A stretch of DNA of 64,000 nucleotides from Azadirachta indica (GCA_022749755.1 CM040446.1:15028367-15092366), one strand, 5' to 3'. Counted from the stretch's first letter, positions 1-28,547 are shown. The notes: a model not told the origin generated them from the sequence alone. A program made the numbers and translations.

Positions 1-835
1 TTTATCTTTATCTTTAAGCTTTTCCAGGTGCTTTGTGATTTCTTCAAGTCCAAAACCTTGTGCATGCAACTGGGACACTAGTGAGCCTAAAGATGTAGAT
101 TTAGTTGAACCCATATCTTCGTCTTCATCTATATTAAAATACTTCTTATTAGGAAATACACTACCTATTAAGTGTATATATTCGAATTTGTCCCACCATT
201 TCAAGCTAATTGTCCTTAAAAGCTTTGGGATGCTTTGTACCTTTTTATTGGACTCATAATTAAGCTCGTAATTTCCAGTTAAGGATCTACGGGATAGAAT
301 ATTGAGCTAGAAAGTAAAGAAGAGTTTTGTCTTCTCCTTTAAATTTATTAAGCTCATAATATTTTCCAAATGATTCTTGAAGTCTTTTAGGCAACCAATG
401 ACGGAAGGAACCCAATGCTTAAACCATTCTAAAAACCAATTTGGGACCTATTTAAAATCTTTAAGAGCAAAAATCATGAGCCAAGAATGGGCAAACTTGG
501 GATTTTGGTAAAGGAAAACTGGTCCCATGCTTGAACATAATCAAAGTAGGTATAATGAGTGGGGTATATATTTTAATTATGAATTCTTTTTGGCCGGGAT
601 GGGTTGGTCCCCCACTTGTCTAAAGTTAAGACCTCTAAGATTCTTACTTTAGAAAAAGCTAAATCTTCGTCATTATGTTATTTGTGGTGAATTTCCACTG
701 AAAGTATTTCAATTAGGATTTGTTCATAAAAGTCCCTTGTTTTAGGGTAAAGATTTGGATTAAGGTGACAAGATAGAAAATTTTTACTACATCTTCTGCT
801 TTAAGATGTAAATGTGTGTCTTCAATCAAGACATT
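1..835 (-). pseudogene. Endogenous caulimovirid fragment, capsid-like region
   Basis: Read on the minus strand, this stretch resembles the capsid-like part of plant pararetrovirus polyproteins: a tryptophan- and phenylalanine-rich core at about 400-560 and a lysine/glutamate-rich segment at about 35-300. Stops and frame changes break it throughout, so it is a relic. It is cut by the window edge, so the true length is unknown. The assignment to Caulimoviridae rests on this likeness together with the reverse transcriptase and RNase H pieces beside it; the genus cannot be told. Positions 631-835 are one copy of a repeat whose second copy lies at 1620-1820. Confidence 0.6.
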
Positions 836-889
836 GAAGAGTTGTAGCTTTAAGCTTTATTTTTTGTACAGTTTTGGTACATTTATGGT

Positions 890-1600
890 CTCATGCTAGT
901 GGGCTCTTTTTAAGTCTTTGATAAAGTGGTTTAACATCTTTGGCTAAATCTTTGTTAAAGTCAACTATGTAATTTAAGCTACCCAAAAATCTTTATAATT
1001 GTCTTTTGTCCCTAATTATAATTTCATCAGAGAATTTATTAGCAAATTTGATGGCTCTACTAATTGGCTGAATTGACCTTTATTGATGACATGGCCTAGA
1101 CATCTAATCCTTGTTTGAAATATTTTCATCTTTTTGGCAGAGACAACTAATCCTGCTTTTTCACTATATTAAGGAAAAATCCTAAATGTTTAAAGTGTTA
1201 ATCTATTGCCTTTGAAAAGACTAATATATTATCAATATAGACAATTATGAAACTGAGATATGGTTTAAAATCTTGTTCATAATATTTTGAAATTCAGATG
1301 GAGCATTTTTTTAATCCAAATGGCATAATGTTCCATTGATAATGTTTGAAAGGAACGTAAATGCCGTTTTGTAACAGTCTTTTTTCGTTATTTGAATTTG
1401 CCAATACCCACTTTTTATATCAAAATTTGAGAATATTTTAACGGAATACAACCTATTTAATAGGTCTCGGTTTTTAGGTATTGGATGTCTAATCCATTTA
1501 AGCGCCTTATTTAAAGGGCTTATAATTTATTATTAGTCTTGGCACCCCTCGTTCTTTTTCAGCTGCATTTTCTACATAAAATGTTGGGTAAGACCATGGA
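890..1600 (-). pseudogene. Endogenous caulimovirid reverse transcriptase remnant
   Basis: The minus strand from about 1595 down to 890 encodes a recognisable pararetroviral reverse transcriptase: an N-terminal palm/fingers stretch near 1440-1590, a middle part near 1260-1390, the active-site loop near 1222-1240 and a connection segment near 900-1000. The pieces fall in different frames, and the active-site loop reads YIDN where the family has YIDD. The copy is dead. The RNase H piece lies upstream of it on the same strand, the reverse of the normal order. Confidence 0.75.
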
Positions 1601-1619
1601 GAATAGTTTTTTCTAAAGT

Positions 1620-1820
1620 AAGAATTTAAAAGGTTTTAACTTTAGAAAAAGTTAAATCTTTGTCATTACGCAATCTACGGTGAATTTCCACTAAAAGTGT
1701 TTCAATACGGATTTGTTCATAAAAGTCCCTTGTTTTAGGGTAAAGATTTGGATTAAGGTGATGAGATAGATAAATTTCTACCATATCTTATGCGTTAAGA
1801 TGTAAATGTGTGTCTCTTAC
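1620..1820 (-). repeat. Second copy of viral segment 631-835 (direct repeat)
   Basis: Positions 1620-1820 repeat 631-835 in the same orientation with scattered substitutions, for example the shared runs around 'ttcataaaagtcccttg' and 'agatgtaaatgtgtgtc'. Both lie inside the pararetrovirus relic. One copy leads into capsid-like sequence and the other runs straight into the reverse transcriptase, so the two come from different viral genome copies or a rearranged one. Confidence 0.8.
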
Positions 1821-1939
1821 CACTGCCACCTTGTAGGAACATAGCACCATGTAAGGTGATCCTTCATCTTTCTCTTTTTCAGCTTGTTTAGATGGGAAAT
1901 TGTTCAGTTTTAACTTCTCCCTTGAAGATGATGCGGAGT

Positions 1940-2290
1940 CTTTAATTCTTTTTGAAGTCCTGCAAGAACCCCCTTGTTAAAAAATTAGGAAGATGATTAT
2001 TTTCTCTTTTTATGTATTCAACATCAAAATCAAACACGAATAAGATTGCTTGCCATCTAGTAAAAATTTTTTTGGAGGCTATATTTTTAACATCTTTTTT
2101 AAGAACCTTTTTTGCTAACTTGCAATCCATCCTAAAGAGAAATTTCTTATTTAATAAATCATCTTGGAACTTATTGACACTCAAAACTATTGACAGAATT
2201 TCTTTTTTAATCATGAAATAATTTTGTTGTGTGATATTTTAGATTCCTGAATGAAATCTAACCAACGACTCCTTTCTGCAATTTTCTTAA
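1940..2290 (-). pseudogene. Endogenous caulimovirid RNase H remnant
   Basis: An open minus-strand frame of 90 codons at 1942-2214 matches the RNase H end of pararetroviral and gypsy-type polymerases: the lysine-rich start, a Phe-Asp-Phe-Asp core and a terminal Leu-Thr-Arg. A little more of the domain continues, out of frame, to about 2290, where an AAT microsatellite begins. The part below 1942 (about 1830-1940) looks like the C-terminal tail of the polymerase. It is a fragment, not a working gene. Confidence 0.7.
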
Positions 2291-2322
2291 GGGATTTTAT
2301 GAAGAAAATATGAAAAATATCC

Positions 2323-2323
<1 letters not shown>

Positions 2324-2405
<82 letters not shown>
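2324..2405. repeat. (AAT)n microsatellite
   Basis: About 27 uninterrupted AAT/ATT triplets. It sits at the upstream (minus-strand) border of the RNase H relic and is probably polymorphic in length. Confidence 0.95.
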
Positions 2406-2406
<1 letters not shown>

Positions 2407-3790
2407 CACACACAAAGTGGAACAGACAGTGACGACTCTATCTGTCTATCTATCCCTCCCGTTGTCATCATCAATTTTGTCTACAATTGTTGTAATTTAT
2501 TAATTAATTTACATGCTGCAGTTTCCCGTCTCCAGAAAAAAAAAAAACATAAAAACACAATTGCTTGCTTCACATTTATTCATCTATGACACATTTTGCA
2601 ACCAATTTTTGGGGTCAAATCAAAACTTAACATACAGAGATTGAGCCCAATCAGTACAGATGCCTATTCCATAAACCTTGAATTTTGACCAGAAATATAT
2701 ACGTTTACTAATAACGATAATATAAATGTATTGTATACTGTTTTCCAGATTGAGTTAAACAAAGCTCCATTTATTGATCCTCCAGGTAACTCCTAACAAA
2801 CAACTACCGCGGTTCCCCTTTCATCTCTTATTATGAGCTCCCCACTCCCCCACTCTTTTTATGACAGAGCCGCCTGGATGGATACCATTTCCCATTAAAT
2901 GCTTAGGACATATTAATAATAAATTAAAATTACACTTTCAAATATTATCCAAATTTTCGTCATGTTAAATGATAATATATATCATTTATCAAAAAGATTG
3001 TACGTTATTTTTCAAATAATTTGTTACAGTATTTTGTCATTCAATTGATAAAGATGAGGTCACTCGGAAGAAGCAAAAAAAAAAAAAAAAAAAAAAATAG
3101 TACTTAAAAGATTGATAAATAATCATCAATATTTTTTTTTCTCTAAAACAGGAAAAATAGAAAATCAAGAATCAGAGAATATTTAATGCTTAAATGAAGA
3201 ATTAGAGTATCAGCTAGGCAACCAAAGAAAGGACTAGCTAAATAAGTTACGCTCCATTGATCATGCATGAAACACAGTGATAATAACATTGTTAAATTTT
3301 ATATTCAAAAAACTGAAGTGCCGTGGTATTTGCCAACAAATCCCATCTAAAAACAGAAGGAAAACAAAAAAAAAAAGCTCCCACGGTAGTGAATTCCCTA
3401 CTCTATTAATGATAAGTGACATAATCCCGCCCTGATGTCCACTCTCAACCTCTACTAAACCCTAATAAATTTGGGTAGTTGTTTGTTTATTTTGATTCAC
3501 AAGTCCACAAAATCTATAATACATCTCCTGCTTCATATTTCCTCATTCATTAAACATCTATCAACACATAGACTGCTATTTCGTTTTCAAGCAGTGAGTG
3601 AATATTATCAAATTGAATTTTACTACAATTGACAATCTTTCAAATCAAACAGATGAAACACCACCCTTCTATTATAATTCTCCACCTGTCTAATAGGGTA
3701 CAACTGCATTTAAAATCAGCCAGGGACAGTTGAGGATATTAAACCGGTTGCCAATGCTGATGATGTGTTTCTACAATTTACTCTGCAACA
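2406..3790. other. Intergenic region, BURP gene upstream sequence
   Basis: AT-rich sequence with an adenine run at 3076-3099 and no coding stretch that I recognise. Its right half must contain the BURP gene promoter. Confidence 0.6.
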
Positions 3791-3797
3791 TTTCTCT

Positions 3798-3804
3798 TAT
3801 AAAA
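3798..3804 (+). promoter_or_regulatory. TATA box of the BURP gene
   Basis: TATAAAA lies 87-93 bases before the start codon at 3891, a normal distance for a plant gene with a short leader. Confidence 0.6.
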
Positions 3805-3890
3805 TGTAGCGACACACTTGGTTCCACTCAACATGAAAGCCTAGGTTTCAGCTCATATTCTCAGTCTTTAATAGCAAACTCATAGCCTTA

Positions 3891-5588
3891 ATGGAGTTTC
3901 GAATCTTGCCCATCCTTGCCTTTCTCATGGTAAGCTTCTTTTATTGTTTTATTTTGCATAGCTGCAACCAACAGCTTCTCTTGGAATTCTGTGTTTGTAT
4001 CACTTTAAAATGGGTAAAATAGTTTATTTATTCTCTACTGATAAGAGAAAATAATGGGATTTTGTACTGACTTGTATTGCAGCTTGCTCTGGTGACAAGC
4101 CGTGCAGCTCTGTCTCCTGAACTTTACTGGAACTCTGTATTACCAAATTCTCCAATGCCAAAAGTTGTCAAAGATCTTCTACAGCCAGGTCAGTATTTTC
4201 AGTCCAAGCACTAAGTTATTCTCATGGAAGTCGAAACTTAGTTTTATGCTTTGTAAACCTGAGATACGAAAAATTCACAATCATACAAGAGTTTGAGATT
4301 AAAGTATGCTACAAAGGCACGAGAGAGACAATCAGAACTCTTGAAAGTGTAATATGTTATATTTTATCTTATTTTCTTTTATCATCGTGTTCCAACCAAA
4401 AAATTTTGAAAGCTCAAAATCTCGCCGACATCAGTGCTGATCCACGGTTTCATTAAACTACATCTCAGTTTTGAATTGAAGGTCCCTTTTGATATTGTTA
4501 AGTTATTTGCAGACTTGTTGGAAGACAAAAGCAGCTCTGTCAATGTTGGAAAGGGTGGAGTAAATGTGGATGCAGGGAAAGGAAAGCCAGTCGGCACTTC
4601 TGTCAACGTTGGGAAAGGCGGTGTACATGTGGGCGCAGGGAAAGGAAAGCCTCGAGGCACTTCAGTTAACGTTGGGAAAGGTGGAGTAAATGTGCATACT
4701 GGGAATGGGAAACCAGGCAATGGCACACAAGTGAATGTTGGAGGCAAAGGCGCTGGTGGTAACACTGGAAAGCCTGGCACGGGAACCAACGTTGGTGTTG
4801 GCAAAGGAGGAGTATCTGTGAGTACAGGACACAAGGGAAAGCCAGTTTATGTTGGAGTAAAACCAGGGCCAAGCCCATTTGTTTACAATTACGCCGCAAG
4901 TGAGAACCAATTACTTGATGACCCAACGAGAGCACTATTCTTCTTGGAAAAGGACATGCATCCTGGCACTAAGATGAACTTGCACTTCACAGAAGATTCA
5001 AATGCAGCAACTTTCTTACCTCGCCAAGTTGCCAAATCAATTCCTTTTTCGTCTAACAAATTGCCAGAAATCTTTAACCATTTCTCAGTGAACCCCGGAT
5101 CATTTGAAGCTGAGATGATGCAGAACACAATCAAAGAGTGTGAAGAGCCTGGGATTAAACGAGAGCAGAAAGTTTGCGCAACTTCACTAGAGTCGATGAT
5201 TGACTTCAGCACTTCTAAGCTTGGAAAAAGTGTTCGGGCAATTTCTACAGAGGTGGAAAAAGGAACCAAGATGCAGAAGTACACTATTGCAGCTGGAGTA
5301 AGGCAGATGGCTGGTGACAAATCTGTAGTGTGTCATAAGCAGAATTATCCATATGCTGTATTCTACTGCCATGCAACACAGACCACAAGAGCTTACATGG
5401 TTCCCTTGGAAGGTGCTGATGAGACAAAAGTCAAAGCAGTCGCAGTCTGCCACACAGACACATCAGCATGGAACCCTAAGCATTTAGCTTTTCAAGTGCT
5501 CAAAGTTAAGCCAGGAACTATTCCTGTGTGTCATTTCCTTCCTGAGGATCACATGATCTGGGTTACTAATAAGAAGCCTACAGAATGA
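3891..5588 (+). CDS. RD22-like BURP-domain protein
   Basis: Three coding exons join in phase: 3891-3929, 4083-4188 and 4513-5588, giving 406 residues. Residues 1-20 are a hydrophobic signal peptide (MEFRILPILAFLMLALVTSR), so the product should enter the secretory pathway and reach the wall or apoplast. A conserved Ser-Pro-Glu-Leu-Tyr-Trp segment follows. Next come five or six glycine/lysine-rich repeats of about 20 residues around VNVGKGGV, then the C-terminal BURP domain beginning at Phe-Phe-Leu-Glu-Lys-Asp. The BURP signature is complete: CH-X10-CH-X25-CH-X25-CH-X8-W. This signal peptide, repeat and BURP order is that of the RD22 subfamily, which in Arabidopsis is induced by drought and abscisic acid; whether this copy responds the same way is inference. 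All splice sites are GT-AG. AATAAA-like signals lie near 5670-5690. No damage is visible. Confidence 0.93.
4537..4860 (+). repeat. In-frame tandem repeats in the BURP gene
   Basis: Imperfect repeats of about 60-66 bases encode glycine/lysine-rich units around VNVGKGGV. They end before the BURP domain. Copy number in this region varies among RD22-like proteins, so length differences between alleles are likely. Confidence 0.85.
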
Positions 5589-7976
5589 AATTGAATACTC
5601 TTTCTTATTCCACCTACTCCATCAGCGGAGTTCAACTGGTCAGTTCAATATGTTATCTATTCAGTTATAATATAATAAATAGCTTAAACACCCAGTATGT
5701 TTGGTTATGCATATATGAAGCATGCTGTACCATTCTATGATAGACAGTTATAGATGATATCTATTTTAATTCCCTGCCATAACAAGAATCAAAATAAAAA
5801 TTATCATGCCAAAACACTAAAACCATCAGTCACAATTATCTTCTGTCCTTGGAGACATAATTTTATGAGAACATTTGTTGACCATTTGACATATCCATAG
5901 ATTGGTTACAATGATGGCTACAACAATGGTGTCTTACTAGACATGCCAAAACACTATAACCATCAGTCACAATTATCTTGTGTCCTGGGAGACATAATTT
6001 TTTGAGAACATTTGTTGACCATTTGAACATATCCATAAATCGGTTACAGCAATGGTGTTATTATTTACTAGACTACCATTTCGTCATAGAGCAAAATTTC
6101 ATAACTAAAAAGGTCATAAGCTTAAGTCGACAAGAGATGATAAAGTGAACTTCAATTAAACATTATTCTTATTGTTGATTGTTTAGTGGTAAAACTATGC
6201 AAATTTACAGGTCATAAACTAGGGCCACTCCAATAAACTCGTTAACGGCAAGGAGACTCCAGCCACACTTGATGCTGTGGGGAGCCAAATCCCCTTTAAG
6301 ATTTGACGATGTTCACACTAATTAGTGTTTGACAATATGCCTAGTTTATGTTACTGCAAGAAAAGCTTTCCAGAGAATCGTTCATTAAATGCCTAAAAGA
6401 CTCTGACTACAAATGGTGATACCAATTAATTCCTATTTCCCTTGCTTACTTTCAGATATTAACATAATATGGATTAGCATATATAAGAACTTCAAAGATG
6501 CACAAGATGCACCATCTACTAGGTCAAACCTAGAAATTGCACTGGACCTTATAAAAAAAGAGAGCAACCACCCAAAGAAAGACACAACCAAAAGATGAGT
6601 CTTACCTGATGGCAAGTGTAACCACATCCACATCCACCACATAATTCTAGGCTGCAAGCTTAATGGCCCATATGAGGAATATTGGCACAGATATTGTGAC
6701 ATCAATTCTTTCCACAACTCCAGCTGTTTAAAAGTGGACAGCAAACAAACTGCTCAAGACAAAAAGTCAAAGACGAAATTGAGATAACAACTGGGTTTTT
6801 AATCACCTAGATACAGAAGAAAAAATAAGATATTTGCATTCCATCCTCTAAAACTAAATGAAACCAACATATTTAATCAAAATTTAAATTGCATATTTGT
6901 AATGCAACATGAGAGAGGTGTTATGACAGTTTCATAAGTAATAAATTATGTGATAGTGATATCAAAATAGATAACTGACCTTAAAGCATTGGAGTCTATC
7001 AGAAATGTTCTCCTACTTTCCCTCTATCATTTATCCAATAGTTAATCATTTATATTCAATAACACTACTGCTCCAGTTTCTCCACAAGTTCTTTCTAATC
7101 CTTTTCATTTCAAAGATCAAATGCTACACTTAAACTTTTCTCATAACTACTAGCAAGTTTTGATGAGGGAAGGGTAATAATCCATTTCCCCAGTAAATAG
7201 ACAACCCAGAATTGCCGCCTATCATGTTAACACCAACGGCAAGACTTAAGAGCATTAAAGTGCACCATAGCAGTGCTTATTTCATGTCCTGTAAAATGAC
7301 TCAAGAGATGAATAGCACAAATCCATTCAGGAGAATAGAGCAACACCAATATCCGATGATCATGCATAGCACAGTACATAAAACTCTACACATTTACAGT
7401 GCAGCCAAAACAAATATTACCTTGCCTATATAGATGCTTAATCTTAAACTTTTCACTATGCTCAGCAAGCCCAGCAATTAGTCACCATGTTATGTAGTTG
7501 GAGCAGAATGAAGCTTGAAAGACTTCCAGCAGTTGCAGAAGCAAAAACCACATTAAAAGGAACCATGGTATTGCTTGCTGTACTTGAGGGAATCAGTCGA
7601 CTTATTGTTTGTCTACATGGGAAAAAAATAACAAAAGCTGCATTCAGAAGACTTATTTAGCTTGTCTACATAGTAAAACAGATATTTTAGACCAATACAG
7701 GTTCTTAGGCAACCTTTTCTGACCGCAAACCGCAATTCAAGGGTTCCACTCATGGCCAACCCCCTACCTTAGGAATATTTTTCTATACCGGAAAATATAA
7801 GCCAGCTTTTCTGCATATTAAGATAAGTTTGGAATCAGATGATCTGAAGAGTCATAAATTTGGTTTTATAAGTCAAAAAGTTGTAGATTACTCAATCATT
7901 ACATTGATATCGGTCTTTAGCTTCCATAGGCAATAAAGCATCTTGTTCAATCAAGAATAAAGGCGTCCTTTGTGTT
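5589..7976. other. Intergenic region between convergent BURP and TEBICHI genes
   Basis: Contains the 3' ends of both genes. Apart from the 137-bp duplication at 5805-6073 I see no gene, RNA or transposon here. Short open frames around 6413-6744 and 7212-7433 resemble nothing known to me. Confidence 0.6.
5805..6073. repeat. Tandem duplication, two units of about 137 bp
   Basis: 5805-5941 and 5942-6073 are direct copies beginning 'catgccaaaacact' and ending 'ttactag', with few differences. The duplication lies about 220 bp after the BURP stop codon, so it may fall in or beside the 3' untranslated region. Confidence 0.9.
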
Positions 7977-24051
<16,075 letters not shown>

Positions 24052-24163
24052 AATTAGGGATGGAAGAGGTCCCCGGCGATCTCCAAAACCCTAATTCTTT
24101 CTGTTTCTTGGATGCCTCGATACGACGCTGCTTAGACGTTTGAAATAATTGAATTTTTTGAAT

Positions 24164-24173
24164 TAGCGCCAAC
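24164..24173 (-). promoter_or_regulatory. E2F-like site upstream of TEBICHI
   Basis: Read toward the gene the sequence is GTTGGCGC, one base from the plant E2F consensus TTTSSCGC, about 115 bases before the start codon. Replication and repair genes often carry such sites. It is a single near-match, so weak. Confidence 0.3.
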
Positions 24174-24174
24174 T

Positions 24175-26460
24175 GCGCTATCGCTCATGCACGGACATTG
24201 ACTGTAGTTTCCATTCATGTAGTTCTTACAAATTGGTTGCCGTAGACTGCAACTTTGATGTTATTGCAATTTTGCCCCTAATTTTTAGGTCATTCGCAGA
24301 ACTATCGTTTTTTGACTTTGAAGTTGCATAAAGAAGAATAACCGCAAAAATTCGAAAACCTTAAAACTAATCAAAATCTTTAGGCCAAAATGCAAAAGTA
24401 ATCAAAAAAGACCAAAAGCCATTTTCTTCTGCCTTTTGATCTCATTCAGGATTCAGCCACCAAAAGTAATGTTTGAATAAAATTTAAATTTTATCGTCAT
24501 TTGACGACAGTTTATTGCATCGTGAAATATTAGATACCTATTCATTTTGCTGATCTTGGGCGAAATAAATAGAAAAATTTTCTATATTTTAAAAAATTCA
24601 GAGATGTTAATTTATTTCATGAATTTAATTTTTTTATCATTTATGTTTAAGTATTATGTATTGCATTGACACGTGCATTCAATTCAAAATACTTTAAAAA
24701 AATAATGCATTAAAAAATGATTGAGTAAATAATAGTTATCAATTTATCATTAGTATTGAAAGATTATCGCTTTTTAAAAAAATAAATAAATAAATTTCAA
24801 CATATAAAACAAGAGTTCAATATACAAAAACGCACACTTGCAACAAATTAAGCAACTGCAACTAATAAATTTTTATTAAAATCTCTATTTATAAAAGTTT
24901 TATAAATAAAAAGTTTAACTTAAAAAACTTTATTTAAAAAGTTATATCAAATAAACTCTAAGTATGATAAAAAAAGAAAAATAAAAAAAAAATCATATAT
25001 GAAAGTTATTTGATTTAGTAAAGCATGTATTATAAATATTTTTTATGAATATCAATTATAATAGTAAATTATTTTGATTATTTAATGAGTAATGAACAAT
25101 TAAAGTTATTTTTTTTATAATTGATTGGTGCGAGTTATATTTAATAAAATTTGATCGATCCTTATTTTTCTTTTATTATTAAGACTGTGAATAAACTAGG
25201 TTAGGCATTTTTCAGAGTTCGAGCTAGGTTTTTAAAAGCTCGACCCAAACCCAAAAAAAGTTTATTTAGATTTGGTCTAGTTTCGAGCTTGGGTTATATG
25301 TTATTCAAGCTGGATTTCAAATTCGAGTTTTAAGGCCCAAATTTGAGGGCTAAACATTTTCAAATTTGGGTCGAATTTGTGAAACTAACTCGAATCTAAT
25401 TGAAATTTTTAACTATTCGAGCCAACATTTTTGATATCCAAATTTTATCCAAGCTTGGCCCAAACTCATACTGAATTTTAAAAATAAAACCCAAGCCTAA
25501 TGCGAAATACATTTAAACTCAACCCTATACTTGGACTTTATACAAGTTGGATTGGGCCCAAGCTCTTTTGCCCAATTTAGAATAAACCTTTATCATCAAT
25601 CAAATTATTATTTGTAACTCATCATTTTTATGTTATCACTAATATATTGTCTTAAATAGAATTTGTTAGGATACTTACAAGATTAATGGTACTTATTGGA
25701 TCTTATGACTTATAATTCATTGATGATGAAATAGAATCTCTCAACAAATTCAATTAAACATAAATAAAGATAGTTATTACTTCAATTATCCACCTTAGCC
25801 AAAAAGCCAAAAAAAAAAAAGACGGTATATTGAATCGAACTCGCTTTAATTATTTATCAAACAATATCTCTAGTTACCAAATGATAAAAGAACAACAAAT
25901 AATTTACTTATGATACTTTTATATAAAAGTAAAATTTATAATTATGTCTTCTACGAAAATTATTTTACTATTTTTAAATCTTTAAACTATTGCATATTTG
26001 ATGAATGGTATTAAATTTAATATGTATAATTAATACATAATTTATGTTCTGTAATTAATACATGTGTGAAATAAATCTGAACTATAAATCTAAATGGTAT
26101 ACAAATCATATAAAAATTTATATAGAAAATAAGGTTGTCACACTAAATTTACACATAAATACATATTTTAATTCACTCAATAAAAGGATTATACATGCAC
26201 ACAAGTTTTATACTATTTAATTATCATATAACAGTATTAAGTCCTCATCTGGTATTATTATGTATTTATAACCCCAATTTCTTAACTACGGTGACCATAC
26301 TTGCTTGTAAGTTAAATAATTGATGACTTATTTAAAAATACTTAATTGTGATTCAAATTTGTTTAATTAATATAAATAATCAAAAGAATATTACGTTACT
26401 TAAAATATTTGAGTGAGAAAGTTAAAAATTATTACATAATGTTAACAAATTTTATTTGAG
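24175..26460. other. AT-rich intergenic region with unclassified repeat-like sequence
   Basis: No gene seen. 25190-25580 is dense in short alternating motifs such as 'ttcgagct', 'gggtcgaa' and 'cccaagc', a texture common in degraded non-autonomous DNA transposons. I could not find clear terminal repeats or a target duplication, so no family is assigned. The rest is AT-rich with poly-A and poly-T runs. Confidence 0.4.
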
Positions 26461-26467
26461 CAAAATT

Positions 26468-27010
26468 TTATAATAATTGGAACAACAACCAATTTTTATT
26501 TCTAGAAGAAAAGGAAGTTTGTTTTGCATAATAAATATTATAAGACAAAAGAGACTTCAATAAGTATTTCTTCCAACCAAATGATTGGATGTTGTAGGAC
26601 AAAGCTAACTTTGCCAAATTATGGGCTGGTGAATTACAAATTCTTGGAACAAAATTAACTTCAAACTTTTCTTTCTCTAACATTGAACTTTGAATCACAG
26701 AAATCACCCAAACAATATCACTTATGCTTTCATGAATTCCTTTAACCAAGTTCATAATATTTTAGGCATCATATTGTACAATTAAAGGCACAAACTAGAA
26801 TCAATTGTCACTTTGATGCTAAACCTCATGGCTTTAGCTTTCATATATTTTACATCACTCCAAAAAATTTTCTACAATGAATCCCCATTAGAATTTCTAC
26901 TGATGGCTTTAAGCCCTGCTAGCTTGTGTTGGCTTCTTGTAGCTGTGTCAACATTAAGTTTTTACTAATTGTAAGGATGAGGCATCTAATTTAGAGAAAT
27001 AAAGGCCATT
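26468..27010 (-). pseudogene. LINE RNase H-like domain fragment
   Basis: Weak upstream similarity (LNVDTATRSQHKLAG near 26960) leads, through a stop, into an open 95-codon frame at 26468-26755 that matches the C-terminal half of the RNase H-like domain ending plant LINE polyproteins. It is the 3' end of the LINE. Confidence 0.75.
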
Positions 27011-27512
27011 TGAGTAACTATCATAGTATTAGAGTTTGTATACGTTGAGTTGTATGATTCCACAAAAGCTTTTGCTCTAATTGTTGTTGTAAATGTGTCT
27101 TCTCTTTTGCCTTCATGTTGGAGAAGATTTCTAGAATGCCAAATAAGCTATGTTATTATTGTAAACAATGTAAAACCTATTTTTGTAATGGAAGAAGCTG
27201 TCTTATGGATGTCTCATGCAAAGTTCCAATTCTTGCTTTAACTTATTCAAGATACAAAGGGTGAGAGCTTATAAATCTTCCAAACATGTTTGCATCCTAT
27301 TAATGCATAAAAAACATTCACTACAACAAATATGACCTATAGTAGCATTTGTTTTCATAATGCTATTGTATGTTAATTTATTGAGCATTTCTTAAAAAAT
27401 GCTACAATTAAGTGCTAAAATAATAATACTTTTTGCTTCATTATATTTTATATTCAATTTGTAGCATTTTTATTAATGCTATGTATAACATTAATTATTG
27501 TAGCATTAAAAT

Positions 27513-28547
27513 TGTTGAAGAAAGTAATAATATTGAATCTCTCTTAAATTATAAACTGAGCACATAGAAATGCCTTTATATAAGTTAAAATAATAAAGCA
27601 ACATAAATTAAAAATCTTCATAACTTTAAGAATTTATGAACTTAGGAACCCTTAACAAACTAAAGAAAGTAATAATAAGTCTAATTTTAATTATAACACT
27701 CCCCCTCAAACTCAAGATGGTAAAGCAAACTTGAGTTTGGGAGATAATGTGATTGGAAAGAAAATCCCAAAACATCGAAAAGTAGAAGGAAATCACTTGT
27801 GCCTTCAAGAGGCGATCTTGCATCTTCTAAGAGGCAAGAAATATTTGATTGTGTCTTTTTTTAGGCGAGAAATACTTATTGTATCTTTTTCTAGGCAAAA
27901 AATACTAACTATGCCTTTTTGTAGGCGAAAAATACTGATTGTGCCTTTTCTAGGCAAAGAATACTAACTATACCATTTTTTTTTTTAGGCGAAATATACT
28001 GATAATGTCTTTTCATAGGCAAGGAGTGCCTTCTAAAGGCGAGTAATAGTAGACAAATGAGCAACTATTTTAAAAACCAAAGACCCATATATAGTACTCT
28101 GCCACAACTCCGTATCCGTGAACAGTCCTCTGAGTAATACCTATAGTAGAGTCTGAGCAGTACCCGTATTAGGGTTTTTAGACTTTTTAAAACTTTTCTC
28201 TTTTTTTTTTAAAGTTTCTAAAATATTTTTTTTGCTTTTTTATTTTTAGAAAATTAAATCATGTTCAATAACTACCTTATAGGGTAGCACATCATCGCTA
28301 TTAAAAATTTTTTGATACAACTCTCAAATCTAAGATCAAACCTACTCTGATATCATGTTGAAGAAAATAAAATTATATTGAATCTCTCTTAAATTATAAA
28401 TTAAGTACATAAATATATCTTTATATGAGCTGAAATAATAAAGCAACATAAATTAGGAATTCTCATAAATTTAAGAATTCTCACGAACTTAGGAACCCTT
28501 AATAAATTAGGAAAAAACTAATAATAAGTCTAATTTTAATTCTAACA
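27513..28547 (-). mobile_element. TRIM retrotransposon (complete, two short LTRs)
   Basis: Two direct repeats of 186 bp (27513-27698) and 192 bp (28356-28547) both start TGTTGAAG and end TAACA. They are flanked by a perfect 5-bp target duplication AAAAT (27508-27512 and 28548-28552). Read on the minus strand, the LTR at 28356 is followed by TGATATCAGAG (28355 down), close to the initiator-Met tRNA primer site TGGTATCAGAG. The other LTR is preceded by a purine tract TTTGAGGGGGAG (27699-27710). The interior of 657 bp encodes no protein, so this is a terminal-repeat retrotransposon in miniature. Confidence 0.93.
27840..28045. repeat. Imperfect ~32-bp tandem repeats inside the TRIM
   Basis: Six or seven degenerate units alternate 'ttttctaggcgaaaaatact' and 'gattgtgcc'-like parts. 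They occupy nearly a third of the TRIM interior. Confidence 0.8.

Noticed and set aside
2211..2474. Minus-strand protein with a poly-isoleucine run
   Set aside because: The isoleucine run is translated AAT microsatellite; no protein family fits.
4382..4834. Proline-rich minus-strand protein
   Set aside because: It is the antisense reading of the glycine/lysine repeats in the BURP gene.
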